From Tamarix chinensis (lineage: Eukaryota > Streptophyta > Magnoliopsida > Caryophyllales > Tamaricaceae), in contig CM060174.1 of the NCBI GenBank assembly GCA_030549775.1, positions 27,904,117 to 27,968,116 on the forward strand: a stretch of 64,000 bases of DNA, given 5' to 3'. Position numbers and translations under genes: made by a program. Every line of letters begins with the position of its first letter. Within the stretch, counting starts at the first letter, position 1. Under the pieces are notes generated by a model, which searched no databases, was not told the origin of the DNA, and saw only the letters and a list, made by a program, of their open reading frames with translations. Positions 1 through 13,508 of the stretch are shown here, piece by piece.

Positions 1-3000
1 TACTCTTGTATTGACTCTTATGATTTATGCTATAAAACTAATATTTAGTGGAAACTCTTTATTTAGTTTTTGATGCCTCATTAGAAGATGTTTATCTTAT
101 ACATTTTTGGGTTTTGTTGCATTTTATCTTTGTGTTGTGCATGGGTTTAGTGAATGGCTACATTTCTCTCCATGGTTAACATAATGGTTTTATTCCCATT
201 TCTTGGTTACTTCAACATATTTTTCTCTATTAAAAAAAATTAGCTAGTAAAATTGGGAGTGCTACACCCAATCCTTTTATAATCTTTTAATTTTATTGTA
301 TCCTTATTGATAATAATTTTTTAGAGTTGTATAATTATTGATCTAACTTATTGGACCTTTTACCAATTAATTCACCTAAAAATCTACCAATTTTTTTTTC
401 TATAAAGCCATTCCTTACCTAACCAAGTTAAATATTTTCCTTTTCCTTTTCCTCTCCCCTCTTATCTTGTGTAGGTATGGTAAATGTTATTTAGGCTAAT
501 TGACCTTCCTCCTTAAACCCATTATTATTTGCTTGCACTATACATCTTTTTCACCTCACCTTTCTTGATTGTCTTTTTCATTTAAGTTTTGTCCAAGTCA
601 TTCTTCTCTCTTTTAGATTTAGATTTTGACCCTCGTGTGCCCCTATTATGCCTATTGTGTTGTTGATATTCATTAAGTCTTTAAACACATTTGTTTCCTT
701 TATTTTAGTCCTACCTTTATATTTCTTCATTGAGTTTTGTTGGTGTTCTTCACCTTTTTCTTAGCCTTTGTGATTGGGCTTTTCCTTCTTGTTCACATTG
801 TTTATCTTTTATAATTCCCATCATCTAGCATACATTATTTTTATATATGTAAATAAGGTTAGATTTATGGGTAATTTGTGAAGATTATGTTTCTTTTTTT
901 CCTCTTGTTCCATCCCTTTTTGTTGGGGGTATGTTGTCTTGTTGGTGATTTTTTTATTTTATTTTTATTTACATGCTTCTTATTTGTGTTTCATATTATA
1001 ATTTGAAGAGAATCCATGTAGGTCTTGATGTTACCTTGGAAAAGGGAATTTTTGTGTGTTTTTGCTTAAGATTCAATATAGGTAAGTACAACTTAGCTCT
1101 TTAGATGGAGAATTTGCATATAAGTATGTTAGGATTTTGAGACTTAGAAGCATGCTAAGTTTTATTGTTGTTAAATTATGTTTTTGTGTGAATATGTTTA
1201 GAGCATGAGAATTGGTATGAATGATTACTTATGTCTTTCAAAAATGTATATGGGATCTTGTTTCACATATAATTATCAAGTCTGTAGTTATTTATAGTTG
1301 GATGTGTGAGTTGAGCATGATCTTTGTTGTTATGTATGAAACTTAGAGTTTGATAGCTTATTTTTCCATTTTTGTGAATCATAAGGCATGGTATTTTATT
1401 TGAATTCTAAGCATGATTTAATGCAATCAACATATTAGAATGATTTTTTTATGAGTTTTGATGGTTGAGGAGCATGCTCGGATTGTATGGATAGGCTAGG
1501 ATTTTTTTTGAATCTTATGTATTTCTGTGTTTTGCTTAGAAAATTGGCCAACTAGTATATGCAAAACTAGTTAGTTGGTGCACTAGTAAATGAGTTTTGG
1601 TCTACTAGTCAACTAATTAAGATGGAAATATGTTTTTGATGATTTTGTCACCTATACCAGTCAACTAATTAGGGGAGGAACTAGTCCATGAGCTCACTAG
1701 TCAATTAATTACCCTCAAACTAGTCAATTAGTTATTAAGACTAGTCAATTGGTTCCCTGGGACAATTTTATCAAAATATGGATGTTGACCATATCGGTGA
1801 ACCATGACTTGACCTTGACTTATGTATATTGACCAGGTTTTAATATCTAGTACTTAGTTAACTCCTTTGGTGACCTTCATTTGGGTCTTTCACTCAACGT
1901 TTATAGTTGAATTAGTATTACCTCTTAGATAATTGAAAATTAAGGTTGAATATAGGATTACATTGATTTGACTTGGTAAGTAATTGGGTTATGGCTTACT
2001 TTCTAACCATAGGCTTTTTATGGCATTAAATTATTATGACCCTTGTGGTCCTTTGGATTAATTGGATGTTTGACTTATTATAGTGACCCTTGTAGTCCTT
2101 TATATGAATGAATTTTTGTTGTGGAACTTAGTATCTTTAGAATAATAATATGACATTGAATAAATTACTAATCACTTAAAGATAAAGAATTTGTCATGGA
2201 AAGGAGTGTCATTCCTTGAAATAGGCCTTCAAGTGTATAGTTGGACCTAGAAGTCAAAGGGCTCATTTCCTCTTATAGGAAATAAAAATTCCTATAAAGG
2301 GTATGCATACTTAAAGACTTGAGTGTTGAGGTTTTGTATACATTGCTTATGTTATGTGACTTTCTTAACTTGTTATCTTGGAGGTTAATTATTTGATTAT
2401 TAGGTTTATCCCTGGTGCCATAACATTGAATTATGGGATCTCATTCCTATCAATATATAAATTCACTTTATTTGAATTGTATTAGGAATCCACCATGGTA
2501 TTTATTAAGTAACTATATTAGGTTGGCTTGAAAATTGTTTGAGATTGGAATGATAATTTTTTGAGATCAAACTCTTATTAGGGCATCATTTTGAATTGGG
2601 ATTCAAGATATTCAAAGAAGCTTTGTGAAGATACATTTTATTTTGTGCTAAGGAAAACATTTTACCAAGCCATCATAAGGAAAGTACTGCATATTCCTTT
2701 TTTATTTGGGCCAAAACCTAAAGTACCAATAGAATACTTTCATAAATATTATTTTATTAGATTTTGAATATTTTGAAATATAGATTTGGTTAATATTATA
2801 ATTTTCTTATTTGTAGTACTAATTATTTTCAATTTTATTCTAAGACTTATTCCTTACTTTTATGGTATTAATTTGATGTACTTTTTCATTAAAAATTTAC
2901 CAACATTTTATATGACCTCAAAATTATATTATTATTTTATCATCTAATTTCCATAAATTTTAGATATTATTTTTCATTATTTTATGTTCATTACCTTTCT

Positions 3001-3409
3001 TACGATATAGGTTCTTATCAAATTTTTACAAGGTTTAAACTTCACAAAAATTTATAGCCCATTATATTATAATATTTTTAAGCTTTTAAGCATTTAAATA
3101 TGATTTATTTTAATTTACATGAGATTTAGAATCTAATTGCTAATTTTAAACTTAGTTATGTACTAAAACATAACTTTATTTAGTTATGTTGTATATAATT
3201 AAACAATATGAGGCTTCCATTCTTGATAAGGGTCGATCATGACCTTGGATCTTGGCCATGTGGCCTCTTGGTCAGTGTCCCTCCCCTCTCTTCCTTTATA
3301 GTTAAGTCATTCATAGATATATTAATGGAATCTTAATCATTACTACATAATTGTATTTCTTCTTCTCCCTACACGTTTCTTTCTTCCCTTCGAATTTCCA
3401 TGCTGTATT
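1..3409 (+). repeat. Degenerate LTR-like DNA related to family A; no gene seen
   Basis: This AT-rich stretch has no open frame of note. From about 240 to 2450 the order of landmarks loosely follows the family-A LTRs elsewhere in the window: a C/T-rich tract near 430-470, an AGGTAAGTA-like step near 1080, the AACTAGTT-type motif cluster at 1545-1756, and a GTGGAACTTAGTA step near 2120. Ends, primer site and target duplication were not found, so it may be an old, truncated LTR. From 2740 to 3409 I see only AT-rich DNA. The family assignment is an inference from landmark order and short word matches, not from an alignment. Confidence 0.35.
1545..1756. repeat. Cluster of AACTAGTT/CAATTAGT inverted motifs
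   Basis: About ten variants of a short palindromic word (ACTAGT, AACTAATT, CAATTAGTT) occur in 210 bases, often as GTCAACTAATT or CTAGTCAATTAG. The same kind of cluster recurs in the family-A LTRs at 16996-17330, 25380-25710, 45285-45770 and 48225-48315. This is the main reason for linking this stretch to family A. Confidence 0.6.
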
Positions 3410-4449
3410 TGAAACACCTCCATTTTAGCACTTGATTTTTTTTAAAAAAGAGTTAATTATGAAAGTTAAAATATTAAAAATGTAGGTGGTTACCACAATA
3501 CATAATACACCTCCAGTTTCCTCTACCATTATTACATTGAGTGTTATGGTTAAGATATTACTCCACTTAAATTTAGAACAACAATCATAAGAAGTAGAAA
3601 AAAGACATCATTATAGGATTACATTGATTCAATATAACAAAAGATCAGACAAAGGTTACAATAATTAGAGAAATAAATAAAGAAAGGTACATATGAATCC
3701 AACGGATATCCAAATAAAATAATGATTCTAGAGTGGACATCGGTTAGTCCTTACTCAAAAATCCAAAACACCAACCATCAATCAATATTCTGAAAGTAAT
3801 ATTGAAAAGTCATGGTTTCCCATTAAATTTGTAAACAACCATAAAATGAAACCCGTCAGTATAATGATACTAACTAATCCACTATATGACACTAGGCATG
3901 CAAATGTAACAGGTACCACATAGAAGGCATCACGACGAAAACATGGCATATAAATCAAAGAGTATATATGATGATAAGATATAATAAACATGCTAAAACA
4001 TAAACATCACTAGGGCCACATAATCATCATACCATTACACTTAACTATATTTACATAATTAAATAAACCAATTCGTGCTAAGGGTGTTTCAAAAATGGAC
4101 GACACCATATCATACTTAACCAACTCCATGACAATCACCGATATCATAAATATTAAGATAACACACTAACGAAACTACTAATAATTCATACCAATAAATT
4201 CCCAAAATCTATAGGCAGGTCACTACAGAAACTGTTGAAACAATCCAAAATAAAATGCCACAAACATAGTCACTTCTTTCATTCTTTCTTGTTTTTTTAC
4301 ATGAGGGAGATATCATATCAACCTGAAGATAATAAGGTTCTCAGGTCATACTAGCACACAAAGGTACTCAAGTCTTACTATCCTATGAAGATAGTTCAAT
4401 ACCCTACCAACAACGACACCTAATTCATAAGTATGAATATCCTCTAAGA

Positions 4450-4454
4450 AGTAT
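4450..4454. repeat. Target-site duplication of solo LTR G, left copy
   Basis: AGTAT directly before the LTR start TGACAG; an identical AGTAT follows the LTR end. Confidence 0.85.
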
Positions 4455-6008
4455 TGACAGATGGGATTTATATACTATTTTCTTGAGTAAAAATGTTATT
4501 TATTCATCATTATTTTTATAATATTTAATCTTTTCTCGAGTTTTTTTTCTTCTGAATAGATTTTGTAGGAAAATATAAAAATGAATAAATTCAAAGAAAA
4601 AAAGGAAGGAAAGAAGAAATGAAGCAAAGAACACATCAAGAGATATTGAATCAATTAAAGAAAAGAAAAATAAACATCAAAGTGAAGCTTGTGTTAAAAT
4701 TTCATGGAGAAATTACGAAGGAACAAAGAACACAGTACCCCCGTGTTTCCTAAACACGGACCGTGTTTTCCACCAGAAGATAAAAATCTCAGTTTTTAAA
4801 ATCCAGGAATTGGTAGAGAATTCAAAGAAAAATACAAAGGTCCTATGTTTCCCAAAACATGGACCGTGTTTTTCTTAAATGTTGTAACCTCTCATACGTA
4901 CTTTTTTCTGATATATTCTCTAACTATTCTGGAGTTCGAGGAGTCGGTTTTTTGAGTTTGAAAGTTTAATTCTCTCTTTTTCTCTATTCTCTCTAGAAAA
5001 CACATGTACTTCACAATTCTAACTTTCTTTTTCTTCCTTGTATTCAATTGAACAATTTTCATTCTACAATTCAAGTTGATAAGTTCTTCTCCGTTTCTCT
5101 CTTAGTTGTAAGTTCAGAATTTTGATTGGACGCAAGTAAATTCTCTTTATTACATTATTATTTCTCTTCTTTTTAGTGTCTCATTATTTATTTATTAGTA
5201 ATCATTAATGTTAATTATAAATTGCTACATTTCTTGTGTGTTATTTCAATTAAGCAAATAGTGGAGTAGATAATATAGGGTAGGAGGATTTGATAATAGA
5301 ATTAGGTATCGAATATCAAAGCATAATTTGAATTTATGATTCTAGATGAAATTTAATTAAATTGATTGACGGAATTGAATGATCTCGTATCATAGATTAA
5401 GAATTTAAACTAATTAGATTGATCACCTATCTACTTTAGATCTTAATATATGATAGGATAACGTAATTGATTGTTAATTAACCTGTCCAGAGTAACAAAA
5501 AGATTAATTGATAATCTTATCCATCAATTCATATGATTATATGATCCGAGCTTATATGATTATGGTCATAATTGACTGCTTTCCATTCATAATGCTGCCA
5601 TTAATTGAATCTAACGTTCTTAGCCTAGGTTATTAATTGGTTACATGATAAATTGAGAGCTTATTCAATTTATTAGAATTAAGAGAAAGCAAACAGATGA
5701 ATTATTATGAGTTTCTAGAGGTCAACGTTAAATCATTTAGAATCATTCTTTTCTTCATGATTTGTTGCTATTGTAATCCATAATCAATACCTCCCTATCA
5801 TTATTAATTAAGTAGTGAGTAAAGTGTTCCATAGTATAGAACTTAGAGATAGAAGTAAATGTTATTGTACAACCAAGGTTTTAACATCAATTACAAAATT
5901 ATTGATTTTATATTATTCCTTGTAGGTTTGACTCCTTCTTTTCATCTACTACATATTTAGAAATTATGATTTATTTATTAAATTTGTTGTGCATACGATA
6001 GCACATCA
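4455..6008 (+). mobile_element. Solo LTR G (gypsy-like, 1554 bp)
   Basis: The LTR begins TGACAGATGGG and ends ATAGCACATCA, flanked by an exact 5-bp duplication AGTAT, and interrupts a recognisable minus-strand family-C LTR. There is no internal region, so it is a solo LTR left by recombination between two LTRs. Inside, at about 4736-4875, CGTGTTT...AAACACGGACCGTGTT words recur; such CACGG/CCGTG palindromes are common in Athila/Tat-type plant LTRs (family knowledge), but no coding sequence is present to confirm the superfamily. The exact duplication suggests it is one of the younger insertions here. The only open frame, on the minus strand near 4892-5074, is not a gene. Confidence 0.85.
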
Positions 6009-6013
6009 AGTAT
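6009..6013. repeat. Target-site duplication of solo LTR G, right copy
   Basis: AGTAT directly after the LTR end CACATCA. Confidence 0.85.
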
Positions 6014-6739
6014 ACAAAAATAAATAGAGAAAACATAGGACCTAACTATAGACCTAAGAAACCTAGTGAAATCTCAACCAAACTGAGAGCTAAACCTCAA
6101 AGTTTGGGTAACTACCCCCAAAAAACCACCATTTTCAATCTCAATGTCTTTCACTTTAAATATTAATATCTTAATAAGGTGATCATACAATATCATATAT
6201 TCCACACAAATTTCAATTCCATAGTTCACCAATTTTCCACTATTTATAATTATTGAATTTAAACACAAAGTTATTGGTTAAATATAAGTCAAGACCGACA
6301 CTAAGGTCAACTAGAATTAAGCATTTTAGTCACAAATGACCAAACTACCTGATGTGTGTAGGAGTATGGAAGTATCAATTATGTAAAACCAATGCTTGAT
6401 TATATTGGAATTAGGAATAATAAGATTTGAAAGTGGTGAATTGAAGAAGAAATTTTCGAATAAGATGGAATAAGTATGATGATGATTTGGTGGTGATGAA
6501 TTAATGATAAAGATTATTTGAATTTTATGAGATGATGTTGATGATGCTTTGACAATGATGAGATAATGATGGTGGTGGTGGTTCAACAATTAGGTTTTGA
6601 AGATGGATGGTTTCGTGGGTTAGGGTTTAGTTTTGAAAATTAGTGTTAGGGTTTTGAATTGTAAATTAGGGTTAGGGTTTTTCAAATTAAGGCTTCGATT
6701 TTGGGATGTGTTTGGATGATGAATATAGCTATAAGGGCA

Positions 6740-7351
6740 TGGATTATGGAGTTTAAAAAATATAGTACTTAATCTCTACTTCACATAGACGAAGATATTA
6801 TGGGTTTCAAGATTAATCGTTCACACAGATTCGATTAAATTTGAGAAGAACTCACACAAAATTCAATACTTGTTATTTGCATTCAACTTCAATTTAATCT
6901 TGATGTATCTCCAATAATAGGTTCTATAGATTTATATAGCCAAAGCTACCAATTACAAGATGCTAGATAAAAGGTATAATTCTCCAAAAGATACTAGAAT
7001 ATAGAATATGCTGAAAGATACTAGAATATAAAATATTATTCAAAAAGGTAGATTTATGCTACTCTATTCTCTATCTAATCCCTAACTATACTACTTAATT
7101 AATTAATTAACTAAATCAATAAATATGCATGTCCAAGTTGTATATTATTTCCCCCATGCATATAGGCATGCACTCCATGTATGCCATGTACATGCACGTA
7201 TATGTCTAGTAGCTTGTATGATATGTTTCATTTATAAAGAGCAACATAGCCATCCTTTTATCTTCAATTTTGTGGGAGATCCTTTCTAAATGTATAATAA
7301 TTGGTTCCATAATAATGAATGCTAATGATTGAGTGTTTTCTCCTACATCAC
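6740..7351 (-). mobile_element. Possible Copia-like LTR, minus strand
   Basis: Read on the minus strand the stretch starts TGATGTAGGAGAAAAC (ending at 7351 on this strand), carries a clear TATA box (GCTATATAAATC) and then a leader with GGAGATACATCAAG, an arrangement typical of short plant LTRs or of a gene promoter with its leader. I found neither the far end nor a target duplication, so the lower coordinate is approximate. It could instead be a displaced host promoter, but no coding sequence follows it. Confidence 0.35.
6929..6940 (-). promoter_or_regulatory. TATA box, minus strand
   Basis: The minus strand reads GCTATATAAATC here, about 410 bases inside the presumed LTR start at 7351. The downstream leader would run toward lower coordinates. 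Confidence 0.5.
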
Positions 7352-9059
7352 TACCCTTAAATCCTAATTACCATCTTTTATCCAATTTACCACCAAACTT
7401 GATAATAATTAACATTTCTTATGAAAATGATAAAATAATACAATTCCAAGCAATCTGAAACGAAATTAAACCCTAAAGATGAAAAAAAATATTATTTTAC
7501 ACTAGGCATGAATCATTTGCCAAACATATAATATTAATAGAGCATAATAATCAGCTTTAAGGTGAAAATAAATTATGGGTAATGTAAAAATTATTATTCT
7601 ACCCTTAGAGCATACAAATAAAGAATCACATATGACTAATACTAATCATGCTAGGAAACCATCATGCTATAAATCAAAATTAGCTAAGATATATAAGGAA
7701 CATAACGAAGTAAAAATCATGGCAAGAAGCACCATTTTACCTAGTATCACATATATCATTAATTCACAATATTAAGCCATATTCTACCATGCTATTGTGC
7801 TTATATTAACATATGTAACTAAGGAATGCTCACCCATTATCATTGATTGATAAGAACTTAAGTAAGGATTATAACATGCTTAAAACATTTATATATTTCA
7901 AAAATAACACAATCAGCATAAATACAAACACACAACCAAAACCATAATGTACTATATGATTTTCATATATTCAATATATCATATGGGTTGCCTCTTTTCC
8001 TAGAAAAAATGAAAAAAATACAAGAAAGAAATCATGAAACCTTAGACTCCACTAATAATCCTTCTTTACCTTACAAAAATCCAACAAAAAACATATTAGA
8101 ATCTATAATATAAAATACTCATGATAACACTAATAATTAACAACGAAAGTAAACATAAACTAATTTCCCAAGGCTAGGTGGGAGAGGAGTCTATTGGGGA
8201 TAATTGTATATGGAAGTTATGTTGAGAGATAAGCTTAACATGATCTTATCATGTTGCTAAAGAGGGAAAACATGACTTATTGATTCTTCACAAAACGTTG
8301 GTGTCTTACACTAAGGGGGAAAGGTTGTACAAGATTAGTGGAGAAAGGGTGGTGTCTTCTTGCAAAAATAGTAGAGCATGGGTTGCACAAATTATAGAAG
8401 AAAGCTGGGAAAGAGACGATAAATTTTAGATCTTAGTTAGATTGTAATGAATGAGAGAAAATGGAAGGAAGGGAGTGAACTAAAGGTCCTAGTGGCATGA
8501 ACATGGATAAAATGTGTAGGCAATTGGTGATAAGGATTCAACATGATAAAATGAAAAAAATAGGTCTAAATCATAAAAGAAGGTTTACATGAAATCAAAA
8601 TGGGTGGGGGTAGAATGTTGGTTTAGGTTTAGTTATGGGTTAGTCTTAGTTAGTAATTTATAGTTTGATTAACCAAATAGAGGAATTTAAAACCTATCAG
8701 TAAAAGGGAAAATGGTATCACATATGTGAGAGAGGGTAAGGTGAAAAAAGAAAAAGAAAAAGAAAAAGAAAAAAGGAAAGGAAACATAAAGGATAAAAAA
8801 TAAATAAGTTAGGGTTTGTGATTAAGTTTTTAATTTAAATAATAAACACTCAAAAATCAACATTGATAACTATTGGGAAATTAAAAGTCTGTCAACTCCT
8901 TCATCACCCAAATTTTTCACACCACTTAGCATTATTCCCTCTAATAGAAATTGTACAGCTAGAAAGATAATCATTACTTGATATCTGAAAACATTCATGC
9001 TCACTTCATTTACACCATAAACACTTACGTAAGTGTCCACTCCATACTTCACCTTTCTT
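7352..9059. other. AT-rich non-coding DNA, probably old repeat
   Basis: No gene is supported. The only open frames are 60-66 codons and lack recognisable content. Purine-rich stretches (8250-8520, 8700-8820) resemble the purine strand of the C/T-rich LTR leaders seen elsewhere, so an old minus-strand LTR is possible, but I could not define ends. Confidence 0.4.
8743..8781. repeat. (GAAAAA)n simple repeat
   Basis: About six tandem GAAAAA units, slightly interrupted. Confidence 0.8.
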
Positions 9060-9193
9060 GTATGAGGATTTCCCCCTCATCCTTATCCTATCATTCTCCC
9101 TCTTATATCATGTAGCACTCTCCACCACCCAAGTCCCATTTTCTTTTCTATTTTTGTAAATAACAAGACTTAAACATTGAGTTATGTCCATTT

Positions 9194-9259
9194 TCATCAT
9201 CATCATCGTATTTTTCATCGTCGTCGTCGTCATCATCATCATCATCATCATTATTATTG
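9194..9259. repeat. (TCA/TCG)n microsatellite
   Basis: Runs of CAT, then CGT, then CAT, then ATT triplets, interrupted once by a short T-rich spacer. Confidence 0.85.
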
Positions 9260-9603
9260 TTTTTTTTATTATGTTTACCTTTATTCTCTTCTTTCTTCTC
9301 TTTTTTCCTTTTATTTTTTATCTCTTATTTTTATTCTATTTTCTATTCCTCACACTCTTTACTATGTTTTCCCCCATATTTGTGAGTTTTTTTCCTCCAT
9401 CGATTAAACATAACAAGATTGAATTATCTTATTAAAACCTATAGATTTATCATTTTCATGATTTTCTAAGCATTGGAGATTAATCCTTTGTGTTTCATGA
9501 AGATATCCTCCCTTTTTCAAGTGTTTTCATGGATCATTCATTCTCTTCCATATTCTACAAGTTATAGGTTTCATCATCTATTTTTATCCTTGTTTTACCT
9601 CTA

Positions 9604-9760
<157 letters not shown>

Positions 9761-9780
9761 AAATAATGGGTTTTTACATG

Positions 9781-10593
9781 TGCCAATATGTAATTCTTGT
9801 AAGGTGATTCAAGGATTTTTAATTGTAGTGAGAGGATTTAGTTAATCAAATATTTAAGGACACTTTACTAAATTTTGGGCCTAGTTTTTATGTGCTAAAA
9901 CATGATTTTGGCTATTATCACATATCTATCGTTGCAAATTAGTGTTTTGCGTTTGATTGGAATGTTTAGCAAATAAATTTTTTAGGGTGGATTTTATGAT
10001 TTCTTATGATTTAAAAGCCCTATGTATCATTTTAACATGTTATTTGAAGTATGATATATATTTTAAGTTGTTATTCAAATGGTTTAACATAAAAATGATA
10101 CGAAAAGCATGAAATTGATATTTGTTAGAGTATCAAATTTTAGGTAACTCACATGTAAACCCTACTACAATTGGCTAAGTTTTATGATACAACTAATGTT
10201 CCATAAAAAATATTAGAATGTATAGTTTCAAATGCAAATCTCAAAAATTCTAAGTTTGTAAAGACTTATGACAAAAGTCCCACAAGTTTGCTAAATTGTT
10301 AATTTCTATCAACTTTTCCTATATCTCAGCCTTTTAGACTTTTTTTGCATGAAATTTTGGTTTTATTTGGTTTAATAATTCAATTATTTTTATTATAATA
10401 TATATGGTTAATTCCATAAACAATATATTTTCATTTGGGTTAATTTACCTTAAGCTATGATTGATTGAAGTTTGGTTAAGTTTAAGAGTGTTAGTTTGAA
10501 TATTCTTCCTAAATTTTCAAAGTGTTCTTTACTAACTACTAGGGTTGTTAAATAATTAACCATGTTTAATTGGGATTAATTAATGATTAATTG
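9781..10593. other. AT-rich non-coding flank of element A1
   Basis: No gene, repeat end or structural RNA was recognised. It may continue on the far side of A1 at 27315, as the flank of the A1 insertion. Confidence 0.4.
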
Positions 10594-10750
10594 TGTAATA
10601 CCCCATCCTAAAATATTTCAAAATGTGTTTAAAATTGTGTTGATACAAGATAATTATTTTTGGTGTTAGAAAGGTCTTTAAGCTATACAAAAATGTGATT
10701 TTAAAGTGTAATAGTCAATTAGTTGCTCAAATTTATTGTTCGATATACCT

Positions 10751-10765
10751 AGAGACTAACATTTT
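10751..10765. repeat. LINE target-site duplication, left copy (15 bp)
   Basis: AGAGACTAACATTTT, identical to 15688-15702. On this side it runs into the T-tract that is the LINE poly-A read from the other strand. Confidence 0.9.
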
Positions 10766-12053
10766 TTTAAAAAAAGATTAAATAATATATCAAGGATCAA
10801 ATGTTACAAATGTACTTGTAGAAGTTATCTACCCTTCCAAGCAAACTAGCAAACTTTTCCCTCCTACTAGATTGGAGATAAAGAAATGATATAGTCAAAG
10901 CAATCATGTGAGCTACCCCTTTCAAATCCCAAGCTATATTCAAGAAGATACAATTATTTCTAGCTTCCTAAATCTCATAGAGAGCAACAGCATAAAAACT
11001 AGAGTAAAAATGAGAGATGACAGCCTTCCTGCTTCGTCTTCTTGACAAAGAGGCAAAGACCCCTGCAATGGAGTTGTGCCTTACTCAGAAACCACCACCT
11101 TGACCTATAGCAGACCATATTTTCTTCAACTCAGTACACTGACATAAAAGATGTAGTAGAGTTTCATTCTGAGTGCAAAAACAACACTGTTGATTCATGG
11201 TAGGCAGAAAGGTGCTAATATGATCTTTAGTGGGAAGCCTGGAATGTGTAGCTAACCATAATATAAATTTATGTTTAGGAGCTACAAAACTTGATCACAC
11301 AGTTCTCCACTTGGCCACCTGAGGTGCAGCATATCTAATAGCCTCATAAACCTCAGCTATAGAGTAGGCTTTCTCACTCTGCCATTGTTGGAAAATGGGT
11401 AGGAGGACACACCTTAAGGAAAATATTTTTTGCAGTAACCCTAAGTAGTGCAGGGTAGGCTGCAAGAGACCACATCTTACATTTTGATATAGTAAGCATG
11501 CACCCATTTTATCCAAAGGGCATCTTTATCCTGAGATAAGTGCCACAACATCTTCCCCACAGCTACAATATTCCATGAAAGCATATCTAACAAGCCCAAA
11601 CCACCTTCCTTCTTTGGTAAACATACCACTTTCCAAGACACTAAAGTTCTCTTAGTAGGAGAAACTTTACTAGACCAAAGGAAATCCCTGCATAGGCCAC
11701 CACCTTATGAATAATCTTTTTGGGGGAGAATGAAAATTTTACTCCAGTAATTAGTTATGCCTGTGATCACTAATTTTAACAATTGAACCCTTACAGCATA
11801 AGAAAGAAGCTTATTTTCCCAATGTTGCATCCTACTAGATATTTTCTGAACCAACTCCAACATATCTTCAACTTTGAGCCTCGAGGCATCAAGAGGGACA
11901 CCCAAATATATGAAAGGAAACATACCTTCTTGAAAAGGAAGAACAATTTTAATAACTTACTTTAACCTCTAATCAGTACCTCCCTGAAACACCACACTTT
12001 TTACAGAGCTTATATGGAGACCTTAGCATGCAGAGAAATTATCCAAGACCTCC

Positions 12054-12767
12054 TTAATGGCCTTCACAGAATATACATGAGCTTTGCAAAAAAATTAAGA
12101 AGTCATCTACAAAACTTAAATTGATAATATTCAACTTCCTGCACTTGGGATGCCCCTGAAAATTAGTGCTACTCCATAAGGATTGGAAAGACCTACTAAG
12201 ATACTCCATGACAAAAACAAACAGAAAGGAAGATAAAGGATCCCCCTGCCGAAGACCTTTTTTCCCTTTGAAAGGAGGTTGCAAAACATTGTTGATAGAC
12301 AAGGAATAATATGCACAAGATACACAAGCCATGATTACTTTGACAAAATGCATAGAGAAGTGTAGGCCTAACATAACCCTTTGTAAGAAATTCCAATCCA
12401 CAGAATCATAGGCTTCCCTCATGTCAACTTTAATCATGCATCTAAGAGAAATATTCTTCTTATAATGCATATGCAATAATTCATGGGCCAAGAGAACATT
12501 ATCACCAATTCTTCTTCCCTTCACAAAACCTGACTGAGATGGGTGGATAATGGAAGGTAGGACACATTGCAACCTCCTAGCTAATAATTTAGCCAAAACC
12601 TTATAAATCACATTGCAGCAAGCAATGGTTCGAAAATCAGCCAGCTTTATAGCATTTACAAAATTTGGAATAAGCACCAATTTAGACTGACCCATGAAAA
12701 AAGGAAAAAATGTTGTTTGAAAACTCCTTCTAACCACCAACTCTAGATCACCCCTACCACATTCCAA
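12054..12767 (-). pseudogene. LINE reverse transcriptase domain, longest intact stretch
   Basis: A 237-codon open stretch of ORF2 holding the fingers and palm of the L1-type reverse transcriptase. SQSGFVKGR, DMREAYDSVDW and GLRQGDPLSSFLF are in family order, followed by FVDD, the plant L1 counterpart of YADD with both aspartates kept. The first 20 or so residues look shifted relative to the family, and the frame ends soon after FVDD with a stop at 12054. It is part of the broken ORF2, not a gene of its own. Confidence 0.88.
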
Positions 12768-13508
12768 GCTACTTTAAAAAATCCAGCAATGAATCCAGCA
12801 GGCCCAAGGGCTTTGAAATTTCCAATGGACCATAAAGCATCTTTGACCTCTTGCATATAAATAGGTCTTAATAAATCATGTTGATATTGAACAAAAAGAA
12901 AGGGTCCCAATTTTAAAACTTATTCTGAAACATAGCTTATAGCTGCACCTCTATTACTCAGAAAATCTGTATAGAAAGTCAGAAAAGCCTAAGCAATATT
13001 ATTACTATCACAACAAATAGTTCCTGAGTCAAGCTGAATCTTTCTAATAAAATTATGTTGTTGACGAGCCCTCATAATAGAGAAAAAATAATGGGAGTTA
13101 GAATCCCCCAAATGCAGCCATTTAATACCAGATTTATATTTGAGAAGACTTTCCTCAAAGGAAGCATATAATTCATAGGTCTTCAAACTACATTTCTCTT
13201 CATGCTGTAGAGATAAACTGGATGGTTGCAATGCCAAAGCCTATTGACTTCTCTTCAGCTGATCTCTAGCCTGCTGCACTGTAGAAGAAAGGGCACCAAA
13301 GTTATCTCTATTAAAAGATTTCAACTTAAACTTAACAATCTTTAGATTGATTTGAAAATTTTTAAAAATATTGATATCAGAAAAAGGCTTCCAACAACCG
13401 GCCACCAGAGCAAGAAAATGTGGATGGAGGGTCCACTTATCATAAAACTTGAAATGAATTTTAAACTAGGGTTGAGAATCATTTAAAGAAATCAAAGAAG
13501 GGCTATGA

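Larger units (their letters stand above)
3410..6720 (-). mobile_element. Family-C LTR copy C4, minus strand, split by solo LTR G
   Basis: On the minus strand the sequence follows the 3' half of LTR C1 (39450-42638). The end near 3410 reads TGAAACACCTCC, matching the C1 end in reverse. A TTTCCTCTACCATTATTACA step matches the C1 region near 42520. The block at 4320-4440 matches the C1 'cttatggattaggtgtcc' and 'ggtagggtact' repeats. After the insertion, 6100-6190 matches the C1 'ggtgaaagacc' region. The inner limit is uncertain; I place it where a CACCACCACC-type leader (read on the minus strand, about 6330-6700) gives way to other sequence. No target duplication was found. Confidence 0.6.

Noticed and set aside
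6620..6690. Interstitial telomere repeat (TTTAGGG-like words)
   Set aside because: Only scattered GGGTTAGGGTTTAG words with other sequence between, read on the minus strand as ACCCTAA within a leader-like stretch; no tandem run.
12131..12396. Extra minus-strand frames overlapping the LINE RT
   Set aside because: Shadow frames of the reverse transcriptase.
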